Below are positions 1 through 7,126 of a DNA stretch of 10,043 bases, piece after piece (position 1 is the stretch's first letter; each line of letters starts with the position of its first letter). Location of the stretch: positions 155,836 through 165,878 of the forward strand of contig NZOA01000024.1 in assembly GCA_002695115.1 (NCBI GenBank). The letters run 5' to 3'. The position numbers were made by a program, and so were the translations under genes. The notes under the pieces are model-generated. The model saw nothing but the letters and a program-made list of their open reading frames with translations. It made no database searches and was not told the origin of the DNA. Source of the DNA: Planctomycetota bacterium. GTDB taxonomy: Bacteria > Planctomycetota > UBA8108.

Positions 1-1389
1 CCGTGACCCGGGCAGCCCCCTCCTGTCCAGCCTGTCCCGTGTCGCGCCGGCCTCACCGCCGGGGGCGACGAAGGCAACGACCCGCAGGCGCGAAGAGAGC
101 GCGATGGCTTCACCCAGGGGGCCGGCCCGGTCTCCCGCGACGATGCCGTAGCCGGTTTCCTGTCCGGATTCAGAGAGGAGCTCTTTCGCCCGTTCAGGCC
201 AGGCCGGAGCGAGCCCGGGTGGAGGAGGGCTTTTTTTCTTACTTTTCGTTTTCGCAGCCGGTTTTTCCGCGAAGCAGTAGATCCCGCCCTCCCTGGTGGT
301 GACGATGAGCCTGCTACCGGCGGCGGCGATCGAATGCACCTTGCCCGCGACCCCCTTGATTCCCGCCTCGTAGTCGAAGACCCTGCCTCCGAGCTCTACC
401 CTTCTGGCGACTCCGGCAGAGCCCGGGCCAGTCTTCATCTTGTCCTCGTGCTCTTCCTTGTTGACCGAGCTGTCGTGGACGATCTTCCCTCTCCGCTTGT
501 CCCTGGCCTCTTTCGAGTCGGCCATCGCGAACCAGCCGCCGGGTATGCGGGAGAAACCCGGAAGGGAAAATTCTTTCAGCTCTCCTGTAGCCAGGTCGAA
601 CCTCGCGGGGAAGGCGGCGCTGCAGGGGACCACGAGCTCGTCGCCGTTGATGACGAGGTAGCCCTGGGGAGAGAGCCCGCCGAAGGCCCGGGCTCCATGG
701 GGATGCGGTCCGTAGATGTAGCCACTGCGGTCGTTGAGCCAGGCCAGCTTTCCGGTCCTCGCGTCGAGGCAGTAGACAAAGACACCCTCGAAGGACCAGA
801 CACCGGCAGCGAAGTAAATTTTCCCGTCCTTCAGCACGGGGCCGCCGCGGATGGGCCAGGCGGAGATCATGCGGCCGTTTCCAAGCAGGCGCCTGGTCGA
901 TGGGGCGGCCCTGAATTTCCACTCCAGCTTCCCGCTGGATGCGTCCAGGCAGTACAGGAACCCGTCATCGGCTCCGAAATAGACTCGTCCCCCATCGGCC
1001 ACCGGGGCGAAACGGACCGGTCCATCGGCGTAGAAACGCCAGGCCCGTGTTCCATCTTCGAGCTGGAGGGCGGTAACGCTGTCGGTCCGTGAGGAGGCAA
1101 GGAAGAGCAGGTCCTTCATGATGATCGGTTCGTAGCCCGCATCGAATTGAAGCCGGGCGCTCCTGTAGGCCGGCTCCAGGACGGGCCAGCTTCTGCTCCA
1201 TTGCAGCAGCAGCTTCGACGGAGCGGCTTCCGGAGAGCTTCCGCTCCTGCCCGGGTCATAGCGCCAGGTGGGCCAGTCTCCCGCGCTCGCGGGATTGCCG
1301 GCCGCCGCGAAGAGGGCGGAGAGAATCAACAGGAGGGCTTTCTTCGTGAGCCGCGGCTGGAATCCTGGTTCAGCTCGGTTTTTCATCAT
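1..1389 (-). CDS. Exported PQQ-type beta-propeller protein with methyltransferase-like C-terminal region (partial, C-terminus off left edge)
   Basis: Reading the minus strand from 1389 gives 463 codons with no stop, running off the left edge. Residues 1-36 look like a Sec signal peptide: a KK n-region, the hydrophobic stretch ALLLILSALFAAA, and ASA before GDW. The mature start, DWPTWRYDPGRSG (38-50), is the usual opening of exported PQQ-like propeller proteins. Blade motifs follow, such as VYFGADDGFLYCLDASSGKL (137-156) and KIYFAAG...VYCLDARTGKLAW (190-217). A Lys/Pro linker (about 377-393) leads to residues 412-463, which resemble the beta-alpha-beta start of a class I SAM methyltransferase (GYGIVAGDRAGPLGEAIA, then VVAFVAP, then RDRLDRRGLPGSR). 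I recall propeller-methyltransferase fusions in planctomycetes. Here the motif after strand 2 lacks the usual acidic residue, so catalysis is doubtful. Whether it binds PQQ is unknown. ATGs lie at 1389 and 1386; either start overlaps the stop of the upstream gene, and no good ribosome-binding site is visible, which suggests translational coupling. Confidence 0.88.
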   Translation of the reverse strand, partial: MMKNRAEPGFQPRLTKKALLLILSALFAAAGNPASAGDWPTWRYDPGRSGSSPEAAPSKLLLQWSRSWPVLEPAYRSARLQFDAGYEPIIMKDLLFLASSRTDSVTALQLEDGTRAWRFYADGPVRFAPVADGGRVYFGADDGFLYCLDASSGKLEWKFRAAPSTRRLLGNGRMISAWPIRGGPVLKDGKIYFAAGVWSFEGVFVYCLDARTGKLAWLNDRSGYIYGPHPHGARAFGGLSPQGYLVINGDELVVPCSAAFPARFDLATGELKEFSLPGFSRIPGGWFAMADSKEARDKRRGKIVHDSSVNKEEHEDKMKTGPGSAGVARRVELGGRVFDYEAGIKGVAGKVHSIAAAGSRLIVTTREGGIYCFAEKPAAKTKSKKKSPPPPGLAPAWPERAKELLSESGQETGYGIVAGDRAGPLGEAIALSSRLRVVAFVAPGGEAGATRDRLDRRGLPGSR

Positions 1390-2342
1390 GTCTGGCCGGG
1401 AAATTGGACTGTGGAATGTTTGACAATGGGAATCTCGTCTCTTTTTCCCCCAAGCTCCTTGTCCGCGTGGAAGAGCAGGGGATGGTATTGCCCTGAAAGC
1501 GTAGTGCCCTGGGGCAGGATTGGGAAGTTGTGAGTCTCCTTGCTGTCGAGAATCTCGGCATTCGATCGTACTCCATCGAGGGCGAGATTGATCACGATCG
1601 CGCGGCGGGGCTGTTTCGAATTATTCTCGGCCGATCCGTGCAGGGTGAGCGGGTGATGGAAAACTCCATGCCCCGCGGGCAACTCTGCGGCGAAGGTTGA
1701 CTCCATCGCTGTCCGCTGCCGATCGTTGAGCACGTCGTGGGCCGCGTTCATGTCGCCGGCCAGCCCTGTTACGGGCAGGAGCCCCCAGCGATGGCTCCCG
1801 GGGATGTATTGCAGGCAGCCATTGTCCACGGTGGCGTCATCTAGGGGGATCCAGCAGGAGAGGTGAGCCATCGGTTCCGTCCAGGTCCAATACGAGAAGT
1901 CCTGGTGCCAGGCGACGACACCGCCGTGCTCGGGAGGTTTGACAAAGAGCTGGTCATGGAACAGCCGCACGGCTCCGCCGAGCAATTGATAGGCGGCCAA
2001 CCGGAGGGTGGGCGACCAGGGCAGGTCATGAAGGGCGGGCTCGAGCTGCCAGGCCCCGAGAGCGTGAAAGAGCACCCGGCCGTCCTTTTCGGATTCGTTG
2101 AGATGAAATTCGTAGAAGAGCGAATTGCCCGGATGGGATGGATCGAGGACCTTGTCGAGCTCGGCCCTGAGCTGCTCGAGTTGATCCGGCTCGAGCAGCG
2201 GGATCCCGGAGAGGAAGCCATTTTCCTCAAAGCTGTCGAGCTGTTGCCGGTTGAGCGCGTAGTCCATCCATTCCCCGGGTGAATCCGGGCGGTTGAAAAG
2301 CGCGCTGACTGGCTCATGTCGGGTTGAGAGATCTGTGGGCAT
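1386..2342 (-). CDS. Phytanoyl-CoA dioxygenase (PhyH) family protein
   Basis: This is a 318-residue protein of the Fe(II)/2-oxoglutarate-dependent PhyH family, close to the usual family length of about 270-320. The iron-binding facial triad is visible: WHQDFSYW gives H146 and D148, and LHGSAEN gives the distal H235. R246 or R247 follows about eleven residues later and would bind the 2-oxoglutarate carboxylate. The N-terminal segment LNRQQLDSFEENGFLSGIPL (30-49) is typical of the family, as is CLQYIPGSHRWG (176-187). No signal peptide is seen, so it should be cytoplasmic. The substrate cannot be told; the family hydroxylates or halogenates many small molecules. The first ATG (2342) has no clear Shine-Dalgarno. 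ATG 2267 (residue 26) follows GGGGAATGG and is an alternative start that keeps the whole domain. The stop overlaps the start of the downstream propeller gene, so the two are probably cotranscribed. Confidence 0.93.
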   Translation of the reverse strand: MPTDLSTRHEPVSALFNRPDSPGEWMDYALNRQQLDSFEENGFLSGIPLLEPDQLEQLRAELDKVLDPSHPGNSLFYEFHLNESEKDGRVLFHALGAWQLEPALHDLPWSPTLRLAAYQLLGGAVRLFHDQLFVKPPEHGGVVAWHQDFSYWTWTEPMAHLSCWIPLDDATVDNGCLQYIPGSHRWGLLPVTGLAGDMNAAHDVLNDRQRTAMESTFAAELPAGHGVFHHPLTLHGSAENNSKQPRRAIVINLALDGVRSNAEILDSKETHNFPILPQGTTLSGQYHPLLFHADKELGGKRDEIPIVKHSTVQFPGQT

Positions 2343-2571
2343 GGTTTTTTGGGGCCGCCGGTCATCTTAACCGCGCCCGGGTTCGCGTGAAACCTCGGTT
2401 GTGGCCGTGTTTTTCCCGATCGAGGCCGGCCGGGGGACGCTGTGGGCAGGCTCACAGAGCTTTCTTTTATACCCGCTCGGGCTCTGCTAAAATTACCGCA
2501 GGCTGATTGGCTCCCGATCTTTGTTCAGCTCACGTCCGGTCTTCGGTAGAGCTTACCAGGAGTTGGTTTTC
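2343..2571. promoter_or_regulatory. Divergent intergenic region between the PhyH gene and the DUF1501 gene
   Basis: These 229 bases separate two divergently transcribed genes. The part nearest the DUF1501 gene (about 2461-2500) is noticeably AT-richer than its surroundings. On the plus strand it holds a promoter-like pair, listed separately. On the minus strand the same block reads TATAAA (2471 to 2466), a possible -10 for the PhyH operon, but without a convincing -35. A short in-frame extension upstream of the DUF1501 gene could start at TTG 2521 but is not favoured. I see no other coding signal. Confidence 0.5.
2466..2493 (+). promoter_or_regulatory. Candidate sigma-70-type promoter for the DUF1501 gene
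   Basis: TTTATA (2466-2471, four of six matches to TTGACA) and TAAAAT (2488-2493, five of six matches to TATAAT) are separated by 16 bases and lie about 80 bases before the chosen start. The fit is by eye. Housekeeping promoters in planctomycetes are poorly defined, so this is only a candidate. Confidence 0.35.
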
Positions 2572-3909
2572 ATGCTGACTGTTTCAGGTCCATCCCGGCG
2601 TTTCTGTGATGGGTTCAGCAGGCGAGATTTCATCGCCGCCGGATCGCTTGGGATCTTCGGTCTCACCCTTGCCGACCTCCTCAGGGCGGAGAGCGTGAGG
2701 CCCGCGGGCGGACGCAAGCGCTCCGTCATTCTCATCTGGCAGCATGGCGGTCCTTCCCAGCTCGACACCTTTGACATGAAGCCCGATGCTCCCCGTGAGT
2801 ATCGCGGTCCCTACGGATCGATCCCGACCAGTCTTCCCGGCTTGCGAATCTGTGAAAAGATGCCCTTCCATGCCCGGGTGATGGACAGGATGTCAGTGAT
2901 CCGGAGCTTCACGCACAACAATGGAGATCACTGGGCCGCGGCCCATTGGCTGCTCACCGGGTACACCGGGGCCACCGGGTCCGACCGCAAGCCGCGGAAT
3001 CCTTCCATGGGAGCGATCAGCGCTCATCTCCTCGGAGCTCATGACAAGGGTGTGCCCGCCTACGTGAACATCAATGATGGGGGCTTCGGTTTTCACGGCG
3101 CCTCTTATCTGGGGGTCTCCTGCAATCCCTTCAGGACCGGAGATTTCAGTTACGGCAACGAGGCTGGGATGCTTCCGACGGCCAGGGCCTCCAGTCTCAA
3201 GCTCGTCGAGGGGCTCACTCCTGAGAAGATCTCGGCCCGCGTGTCCCTCATGAAGCGCCTCGATGTCCTGCGCGACGGCATCGATCGGTCGGAGACCTTT
3301 GGCAGTATGGATCGCATGTTGCAGGAAGCCGTGGATATCGTCACCTCAGGCAGGGCGCGCCAGGCCTTCGATGTCTCTCTCGAGGATAAGAAGACGCGTG
3401 AGCTCTACGGCCCCGGCTGGGGGGAGCAGGCGCTGACGGCTCGCAGGCTGATCGAGGCCGGGGTTCGCTTCGTCACCCTGAATACCGGCTATTGGGACGA
3501 CCATGGAAATATCAAGAAAGCCCTCGACAGCAAGCTGCCGAGGCATGACCGGGCCCTCGGCGTCCTGGTCCAGGACCTCTCCGAGCGAGGCCTCCTTGAT
3601 GACACCCTGGTGATCTCCGCTGGAGAATTCGGGAGGACTCCCAAGATCAATGACAAGGCCGGCCGTGATCACTGGCCGCAGGCGCAGAGCATCGTTCTCG
3701 CCGGTGGAGGTTTCCGGCATGGGCAGGTGATTGGCGCGACCAACGACAAGGCTGAACACCCTGTCGAGCGCCCCGTCAAACCAGCTGATTTCTGCGCGAT
3801 CGTCTATCACGCTCTCGGCCTGGATCCGCACCAGGAGGTGGTGAAGGATTTCTCCGGTCGGCCCAATTTCCTTCTCGAGGGAGGAGAGGTTCCCCCCGAG
3901 CTCATCTGA
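2572..3909 (+). CDS. DUF1501 family protein with Tat-type signal
   Basis: This 445-residue protein of the DUF1501 family (related to the alkaline phosphatase/sulfatase fold) is full length. The N-terminus has SRRDF (16-20) followed by a hydrophobic stretch (about 21-37), the layout of a twin-arginine signal, so export to the periplasm is likely. Family hallmarks appear in order: QHGGPSQLDTFDMKP (57-71), NNGDHWAAAHWLLTGYTG (116-133), GYWDDHGNIKKAL (306-318), GEFGRTPKINDKAGRDHWP (351-369) and DFSGRPNFLLEGGEVPPELI at the C-terminus. Members are abundant in planctomycetes, often beside DUF1549/DUF1553 cytochrome-like partners; none is visible here. The biochemical role is not established. ATG 2572 is chosen because AGGAG lies at 2558-2562 with nine-base spacing; an upstream TTG at 2521 would add 17 residues and place the Tat motif too far from the N-terminus. 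There is no obvious terminator with a T-run after the stop. Confidence 0.93.
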   Translation: MLTVSGPSRRFCDGFSRRDFIAAGSLGIFGLTLADLLRAESVRPAGGRKRSVILIWQHGGPSQLDTFDMKPDAPREYRGPYGSIPTSLPGLRICEKMPFHARVMDRMSVIRSFTHNNGDHWAAAHWLLTGYTGATGSDRKPRNPSMGAISAHLLGAHDKGVPAYVNINDGGFGFHGASYLGVSCNPFRTGDFSYGNEAGMLPTARASSLKLVEGLTPEKISARVSLMKRLDVLRDGIDRSETFGSMDRMLQEAVDIVTSGRARQAFDVSLEDKKTRELYGPGWGEQALTARRLIEAGVRFVTLNTGYWDDHGNIKKALDSKLPRHDRALGVLVQDLSERGLLDDTLVISAGEFGRTPKINDKAGRDHWPQAQSIVLAGGGFRHGQVIGATNDKAEHPVERPVKPADFCAIVYHALGLDPHQEVVKDFSGRPNFLLEGGEVPPELI

Positions 3910-3954
3910 TCGCCCCGGTGGGGTTTGCCAGGCTGGGGGTAGGTGAGCGGGCGG

Positions 3955-3989
3955 AAAAAAAAGCGACCGTGTCCTTGTCGAACACGGCC
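3955..3989 (-). terminator. Intrinsic terminator of the tRNA-Leu gene
   Basis: On the minus strand, just past the tRNA 3' end, an 8-bp stem GGCCGTGT/ACACGGTC (3989-3982 with 3972-3965, one G-T pair) encloses a nine-base loop and is followed by GC and eight Ts (3962-3955). This is a classic Rho-independent signal for leftward transcription. The plus strand has no T-run here, so it would not stop the DUF1501 transcript. Confidence 0.85.
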
Positions 3990-4001
3990 ACTCTGAATAG
4001 C

Positions 4002-4090
<89 letters not shown>

Positions 4091-4148
4091 ACTTTTTTTC
4101 GAACTCAGTAGTTTCCGCCGGTGGAATGAACTACCGCGGAAGACAGAG

Positions 4149-4176
4149 TCTATAGATGAGGCGGCCCTTGCATCAA
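4149..4176 (-). promoter_or_regulatory. Candidate promoter of the tRNA-Leu gene
   Basis: On the minus strand TTGATG (4176-4171) and TATAGA (4154-4149) are 16 bases apart, each four of six to the sigma-70 consensus, about 60 bases upstream of the mature tRNA 5' end. The leader in between would be removed by RNase P. Confidence 0.45.
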
Positions 4177-4295
4177 GTCTCCACACGGAAATTATGTGAC
4201 TTGCCCGGGGTGGCGGTCGGGGGCTTGGACTGATAGTCTGTTTTCGTCCGGTCGGCTAGAGGGCATGCTGGTTTCTCAGAAGGAGTGAATAGAGG

Positions 4296-5171
4296 TTGTC
4301 AGCGCAGAGCACAGAAGATCCTCAACGGGATTATCCTGCAAGGATCGGCCTGTTGGCCGGCGGAGGGACGTTTCCCTTCGCGGTAGCCAGGGCGGCCAGG
4401 AAAAACGGGATCGAGGTCGTCTGCGCGGGAATCAAGCACGAGGTCTCCAGGGAGATCGCTGAGGAGGTCTCCGTGTTCAAGGAGTTCGGCCTCGGCCGCC
4501 TGGGGCGTGTCCTGAGATTCTTCAGGAAGCATGGCATCAACGAGGTGTCCTGGGCCGGCTGGGTGCGCAAGGATCGTCTTTTTACGCCTGCCCGGATCTT
4601 TTCCCTGTTGCCTGACTGGCGTATGCTGAAGATCTGGTATTTCAGCTTGAGGGATCGGCAGAGCCAGACGATCCTGACCAGCTTTGCCGAGGAGTTTGAG
4701 CGAGAGGGTATCACGGTGGCGCATTCAACCCGGTATTGTCCCGAGCTGCTCATCAAGGAGGGGCTGGTAGGGCGTATCAAGCCGAAGGCGAAACATCTTG
4801 AAGACATTCGCTTTGGCTGGGATATCGCCCAGCGGATGGCGGACCTCGACGTAGGGCAGAGCGTCGCCGTCCTGGAGAAAGCGACGATCGCTGTGGAGGG
4901 GCTCGAGGGCACCGATCGCAATATCATCAGGGCGGGAGAGCTGTGTCGCAAGGGTGGCTTCACGGTGGTGAAGCTGCCCAAGAAGGGGCATGACATGAGA
5001 TTCGACGTTCCCACCATCGGTCCGGACACCATCGAGAATCTCAAGGAGGCGGGGGGGGCTGCTCTGGCCGTCAAGGCGGGGGGGACGCTGATCCTCGAGC
5101 AGGAGCGGGTGGTTGAACTCGCTGACCGCTATGGTATCGTCGTGGTCGCCTACGAGGAGCCGCCGCAATAG
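4296..5171 (+). CDS. lpxI: UDP-2,3-diacylglucosamine pyrophosphatase LpxI (DUF1009)
   Basis: LpxI hydrolyses UDP-2,3-diacylglucosamine to lipid X and UMP, the fourth step of lipid A synthesis in bacteria that lack LpxH. The 291 residues match the family in length and layout. The N-terminal motif IGLLAGGGTFPFAVARAARK (17-36) and the segment VLRFFRKHGINEVSWAGWVRK (72-92) belong to the N-terminal domain. The C-terminal catalytic domain has the conserved ATIAVEGLEGTDRNIIRAGEL (196-216) and GHDMRFDVPTIGPDTIENL (231-249), where the acidic residues of the D-x-R-x-D-x-PTIG stretch (D233, D237) are the likely catalytic or metal-binding ones. The start is TTG, with AGGAG at 4281-4285 and ten-base spacing; no in-frame ATG precedes the first motif. 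Other lipid A genes are not adjacent: the neighbours are a tRNA and a PDZ protein gene. It should be a cytoplasmic, membrane-associated enzyme. Confidence 0.93.
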   Translation: MSAQSTEDPQRDYPARIGLLAGGGTFPFAVARAARKNGIEVVCAGIKHEVSREIAEEVSVFKEFGLGRLGRVLRFFRKHGINEVSWAGWVRKDRLFTPARIFSLLPDWRMLKIWYFSLRDRQSQTILTSFAEEFEREGITVAHSTRYCPELLIKEGLVGRIKPKAKHLEDIRFGWDIAQRMADLDVGQSVAVLEKATIAVEGLEGTDRNIIRAGELCRKGGFTVVKLPKKGHDMRFDVPTIGPDTIENLKEAGGAALAVKAGGTLILEQERVVELADRYGIVVVAYEEPPQ

Positions 5172-5202
5172 TCTCTGGAGAAGTGGTTCCGGGCACCGAG
5201 AG

Positions 5203-5231
5203 GCTGAATACCCGCAGAAGACAGCTTTTTT
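5203..5231 (+). terminator. Weak candidate terminator after lpxI
   Basis: A 4-bp GCTG/CAGC stem (5203-5206 with 5222-5225) with a 15-base loop is followed directly by six Ts (5226-5231) and another T5 run (5234-5238). The T-runs fit an intrinsic terminator but the stem is short, so the call is weak. Confidence 0.3.
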
Positions 5232-5330
5232 AGTTTTTCATCGGGTCGCAAGTGGGAATAAAATTCTCGGATGGTCTGAGGAAGTTTTCTTCAGTGGGGC
5301 GCTCCCATGTGCCGATATTATTAATGTGCT

Positions 5331-5435
5331 TCTGCGTCAATTATGCGCAGGGCGTGTATCTGTTGAATTTCAGTATATTTGCGTTGGACGCGCAGAATAA
5401 TTGATTCAGCCCGGCAGCATTGGTTGGCTGCGCGT
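5331..5435. repeat. Cluster of CTGCGC-like inverted half sites upstream of the PDZ gene
   Basis: Four copies of a CTGCGC-like hexamer occur within 105 bases. CTGCGT (5332-5337) faces GCGCAG (5345-5350) across a seven-base AT-rich loop. A second copy ACGCGCAG (5388-5395) is an exact inverted partner of CTGCGCGT (5428-5435). An 8-base inverted match, TCAATTAT (5337-5344) and ATAATTGA (5397-5404), lies among them. Together they could be an operator array or RNA structure in the leader of the PDZ gene, whose start is 21 bases downstream. The rest of the 5172-5455 gap is AT-rich and shows no credible gene. Confidence 0.4.
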
Positions 5436-5455
5436 TTTATCCAGGAGATTTTGAA

Positions 5456-7126
5456 ATGAGTTCAGTCCACAGCAAGTACCTTCTTCCGGTTTTGATCGCC
5501 GCTATCTTCGGAGCCCAGGTGATGGCGTCAGCGACCCTCGTGGACAATGGTGGATTCCAGCAGGCGCCTGTCCAATTGGACGATGATGCCGCCAAGGAAA
5601 TCGCTCGGATCATCGAGCAGAAACACAAGGAGCTCATCAAGTCCATCACGAAGATGATGGGGGATAAGATGGCTGCCCTGGAAAAGAGCATCGCTGAGCG
5701 GGACAAGCGGATTGCCAGCCTGGAGAAGGAGGTCGCCGGCCTGAAGCAAAAGCTGGCCGCCGCTCCGAAGCCGAAGCCGAAGCCAAAGCCGAAGCCTGCA
5801 CCGAAACCGACCAATGCCTTTCTTGGGGTAGGTCATGTCGACAATGAGAAGGGGGCGCTGGTAACCACGGTCCATCCAGGCAGCCCGGCCGCGGCGGCGG
5901 GCTTGAAGGAAGGTGACGTGATCGTCGCGGTCAACGGCAAGAAGGTGAAATCCGAAAGCCTCGGCGGGGCGGTGACCGCTCACGCGCCGGGCTCCAAGAT
6001 CACGCTCGACTATCTGCGTGGTGGTGAAGAGGGCAAGGCGGAGGTCGCGCTGATCGACCGTGAAGCCTTCTTCGCGGCCCGCTCCAGCAAGGAACCGGAG
6101 AAGAAAGAGCCCGGCCATATCGTGCTGGGCGTCACGGTCGAGGAGGACTCCGATGGTGTCTTCGCCTTCGAGGTGGAGAACGGGTTCACCGGCAAGGCCG
6201 CGGGCATACAGAAGGGTGACCGGATAACGAACGTCAACGGCAAGGCCGTCAAGAGCCTTGATGAGCTCGAGGCTCTGCTCAAGAATGTGAAGTCCGGCGC
6301 GGAGGTCTCGATGCGCCTGGTGCGTGGAGACGAGACCATCGACGTGGTGGTGATCGGCTCTTCGGACAAGGGCGGGGCAAAGCTCGTCAGCACCAAGAGC
6401 ACGAAGGCGGAGAAAAAAGAGACCACGCCTGCGAAGCCGCCCGCGGAGAAGAAGCCGGATCCTCCTGCCGAGAAGAAGCAGGAAGAGGCGGGCTTTCTCG
6501 GCGTGGGGGTTGGCCCGGTGGAGGGCGGTCTCGAGGTTGAGATCGTGGTGCCTGACTCGGCGGCCGCCGCCTACGGAATCAAGGTGGGAGATGTCATCAG
6601 ACAGGTGAACGGCAAGAACACCACCTCGATCGATGAGCTCAAGGCGGCCCTGGGTGGAGCGCCTGCCGGGGGCAAGGCCAAGGTCTTGCTCAGACGCAAG
6701 GGTGCGGATGTCACCCTCAACCTGGTGCTGGGGGCGCGCGGCGCGAAGGTGGAGCCTCCGAAGTCCAAGCCGGCGGCTGCCGCTCCCAAGCCGAAGGAGA
6801 AACCTCCCGAGAAACCTCCTGAGAAGCCGAAAAAGAAAACCGAGGTCCGTGGAACCCTCGGGATCCACGCCCGGCAGACAGGCGAAGGGCAGGTGGTGAT
6901 CACCAGGGTTCTGCCCGGTGCCGCGGCGGAAAAGGCCGGTATCAAGGCGGGTGATCTGATCCTGAAGTTCGGCGACAGCAAGGTCTCCAGCCTGAAGGAC
7001 CTCCAGGGCGCGCTGGGTCCCCTGCATGCCGGCAACTCGATCACCGTGAGAATTCGCAGGGGAGACGAAGAAAAGGACATGAAGGTAACACTCGGCGAGC
7101 CGCTCTCCAGCGGGGACGATGACTGA
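5456..7126 (+). CDS. Secreted four-PDZ-domain protein with coiled coil, no protease domain
   Basis: This 556-residue protein has a Sec signal peptide (hydrophobic 9-23, likely cleavage after ASA at 26), a charged helical or coiled-coil segment (about 42-101) and a Pro-Lys stretch (104-118). Four PDZ domains follow, near 121-201, 221-301, 346-426 and 466-547. Each opens with a [FT/V]LGV or TLGI carboxylate-binding-loop-like motif and carries the xGIKxGDxIxxVNGK type core (for example GLKEGDVIVAVNGK, GIQKGDRITNVNGK, GIKVGDVIRQVNGK, GIKAGDLILKFGDSK). Lys/Pro/Glu-rich linkers separate them. No trypsin-like catalytic region precedes the PDZ domains, so it is not a DegP/HtrA protease; a periplasmic scaffold or peptide-binding adaptor is inferred. 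ATG 5456 has AGGAG at 5443-5447 with eight-base spacing; an upstream in-frame TTG at 5420 is less likely. It appears monocistronic. Partners are unknown. Confidence 0.92.
   Translation: MSSVHSKYLLPVLIAAIFGAQVMASATLVDNGGFQQAPVQLDDDAAKEIARIIEQKHKELIKSITKMMGDKMAALEKSIAERDKRIASLEKEVAGLKQKLAAAPKPKPKPKPKPAPKPTNAFLGVGHVDNEKGALVTTVHPGSPAAAAGLKEGDVIVAVNGKKVKSESLGGAVTAHAPGSKITLDYLRGGEEGKAEVALIDREAFFAARSSKEPEKKEPGHIVLGVTVEEDSDGVFAFEVENGFTGKAAGIQKGDRITNVNGKAVKSLDELEALLKNVKSGAEVSMRLVRGDETIDVVVIGSSDKGGAKLVSTKSTKAEKKETTPAKPPAEKKPDPPAEKKQEEAGFLGVGVGPVEGGLEVEIVVPDSAAAAYGIKVGDVIRQVNGKNTTSIDELKAALGGAPAGGKAKVLLRRKGADVTLNLVLGARGAKVEPPKSKPAAAAPKPKEKPPEKPPEKPKKKTEVRGTLGIHARQTGEGQVVITRVLPGAAAEKAGIKAGDLILKFGDSKVSSLKDLQGALGPLHAGNSITVRIRRGDEEKDMKVTLGEPLSSGDDD
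5765..5806 (+). repeat. Hexanucleotide tandem repeat encoding the Pro-Lys linker
   Basis: Seven consecutive CCGAAG-like units (four exact, the others CCAAAG, CCTGCA and CCGAAA) encode the PKPKPK run in the PDZ protein, reminiscent of the periplasm-spanning region of TonB. The exact repeats make this spot prone to slippage in multiples of two codons, which would alter linker length without a frameshift. Confidence 0.7.

Noticed and set aside
334..1092. A 252-codon plus-strand frame over the propeller gene
   Set aside because: The minus-strand frame shows a signal peptide and propeller motifs throughout; this frame shows no recognisable domain.
2521..2571. N-terminal extension of the DUF1501 protein from TTG 2521
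   Set aside because: The ATG at 2572 has an AGGAG at ideal distance, and the extension would push the Tat motif away from the N-terminus.
5113..5400. A 95-codon plus-strand frame covering the lpxI end and the intergenic region
   Set aside because: It starts inside lpxI, has no ribosome-binding site and its translation has no recognisable domain; the AT-rich leader explains the lack of stops better.
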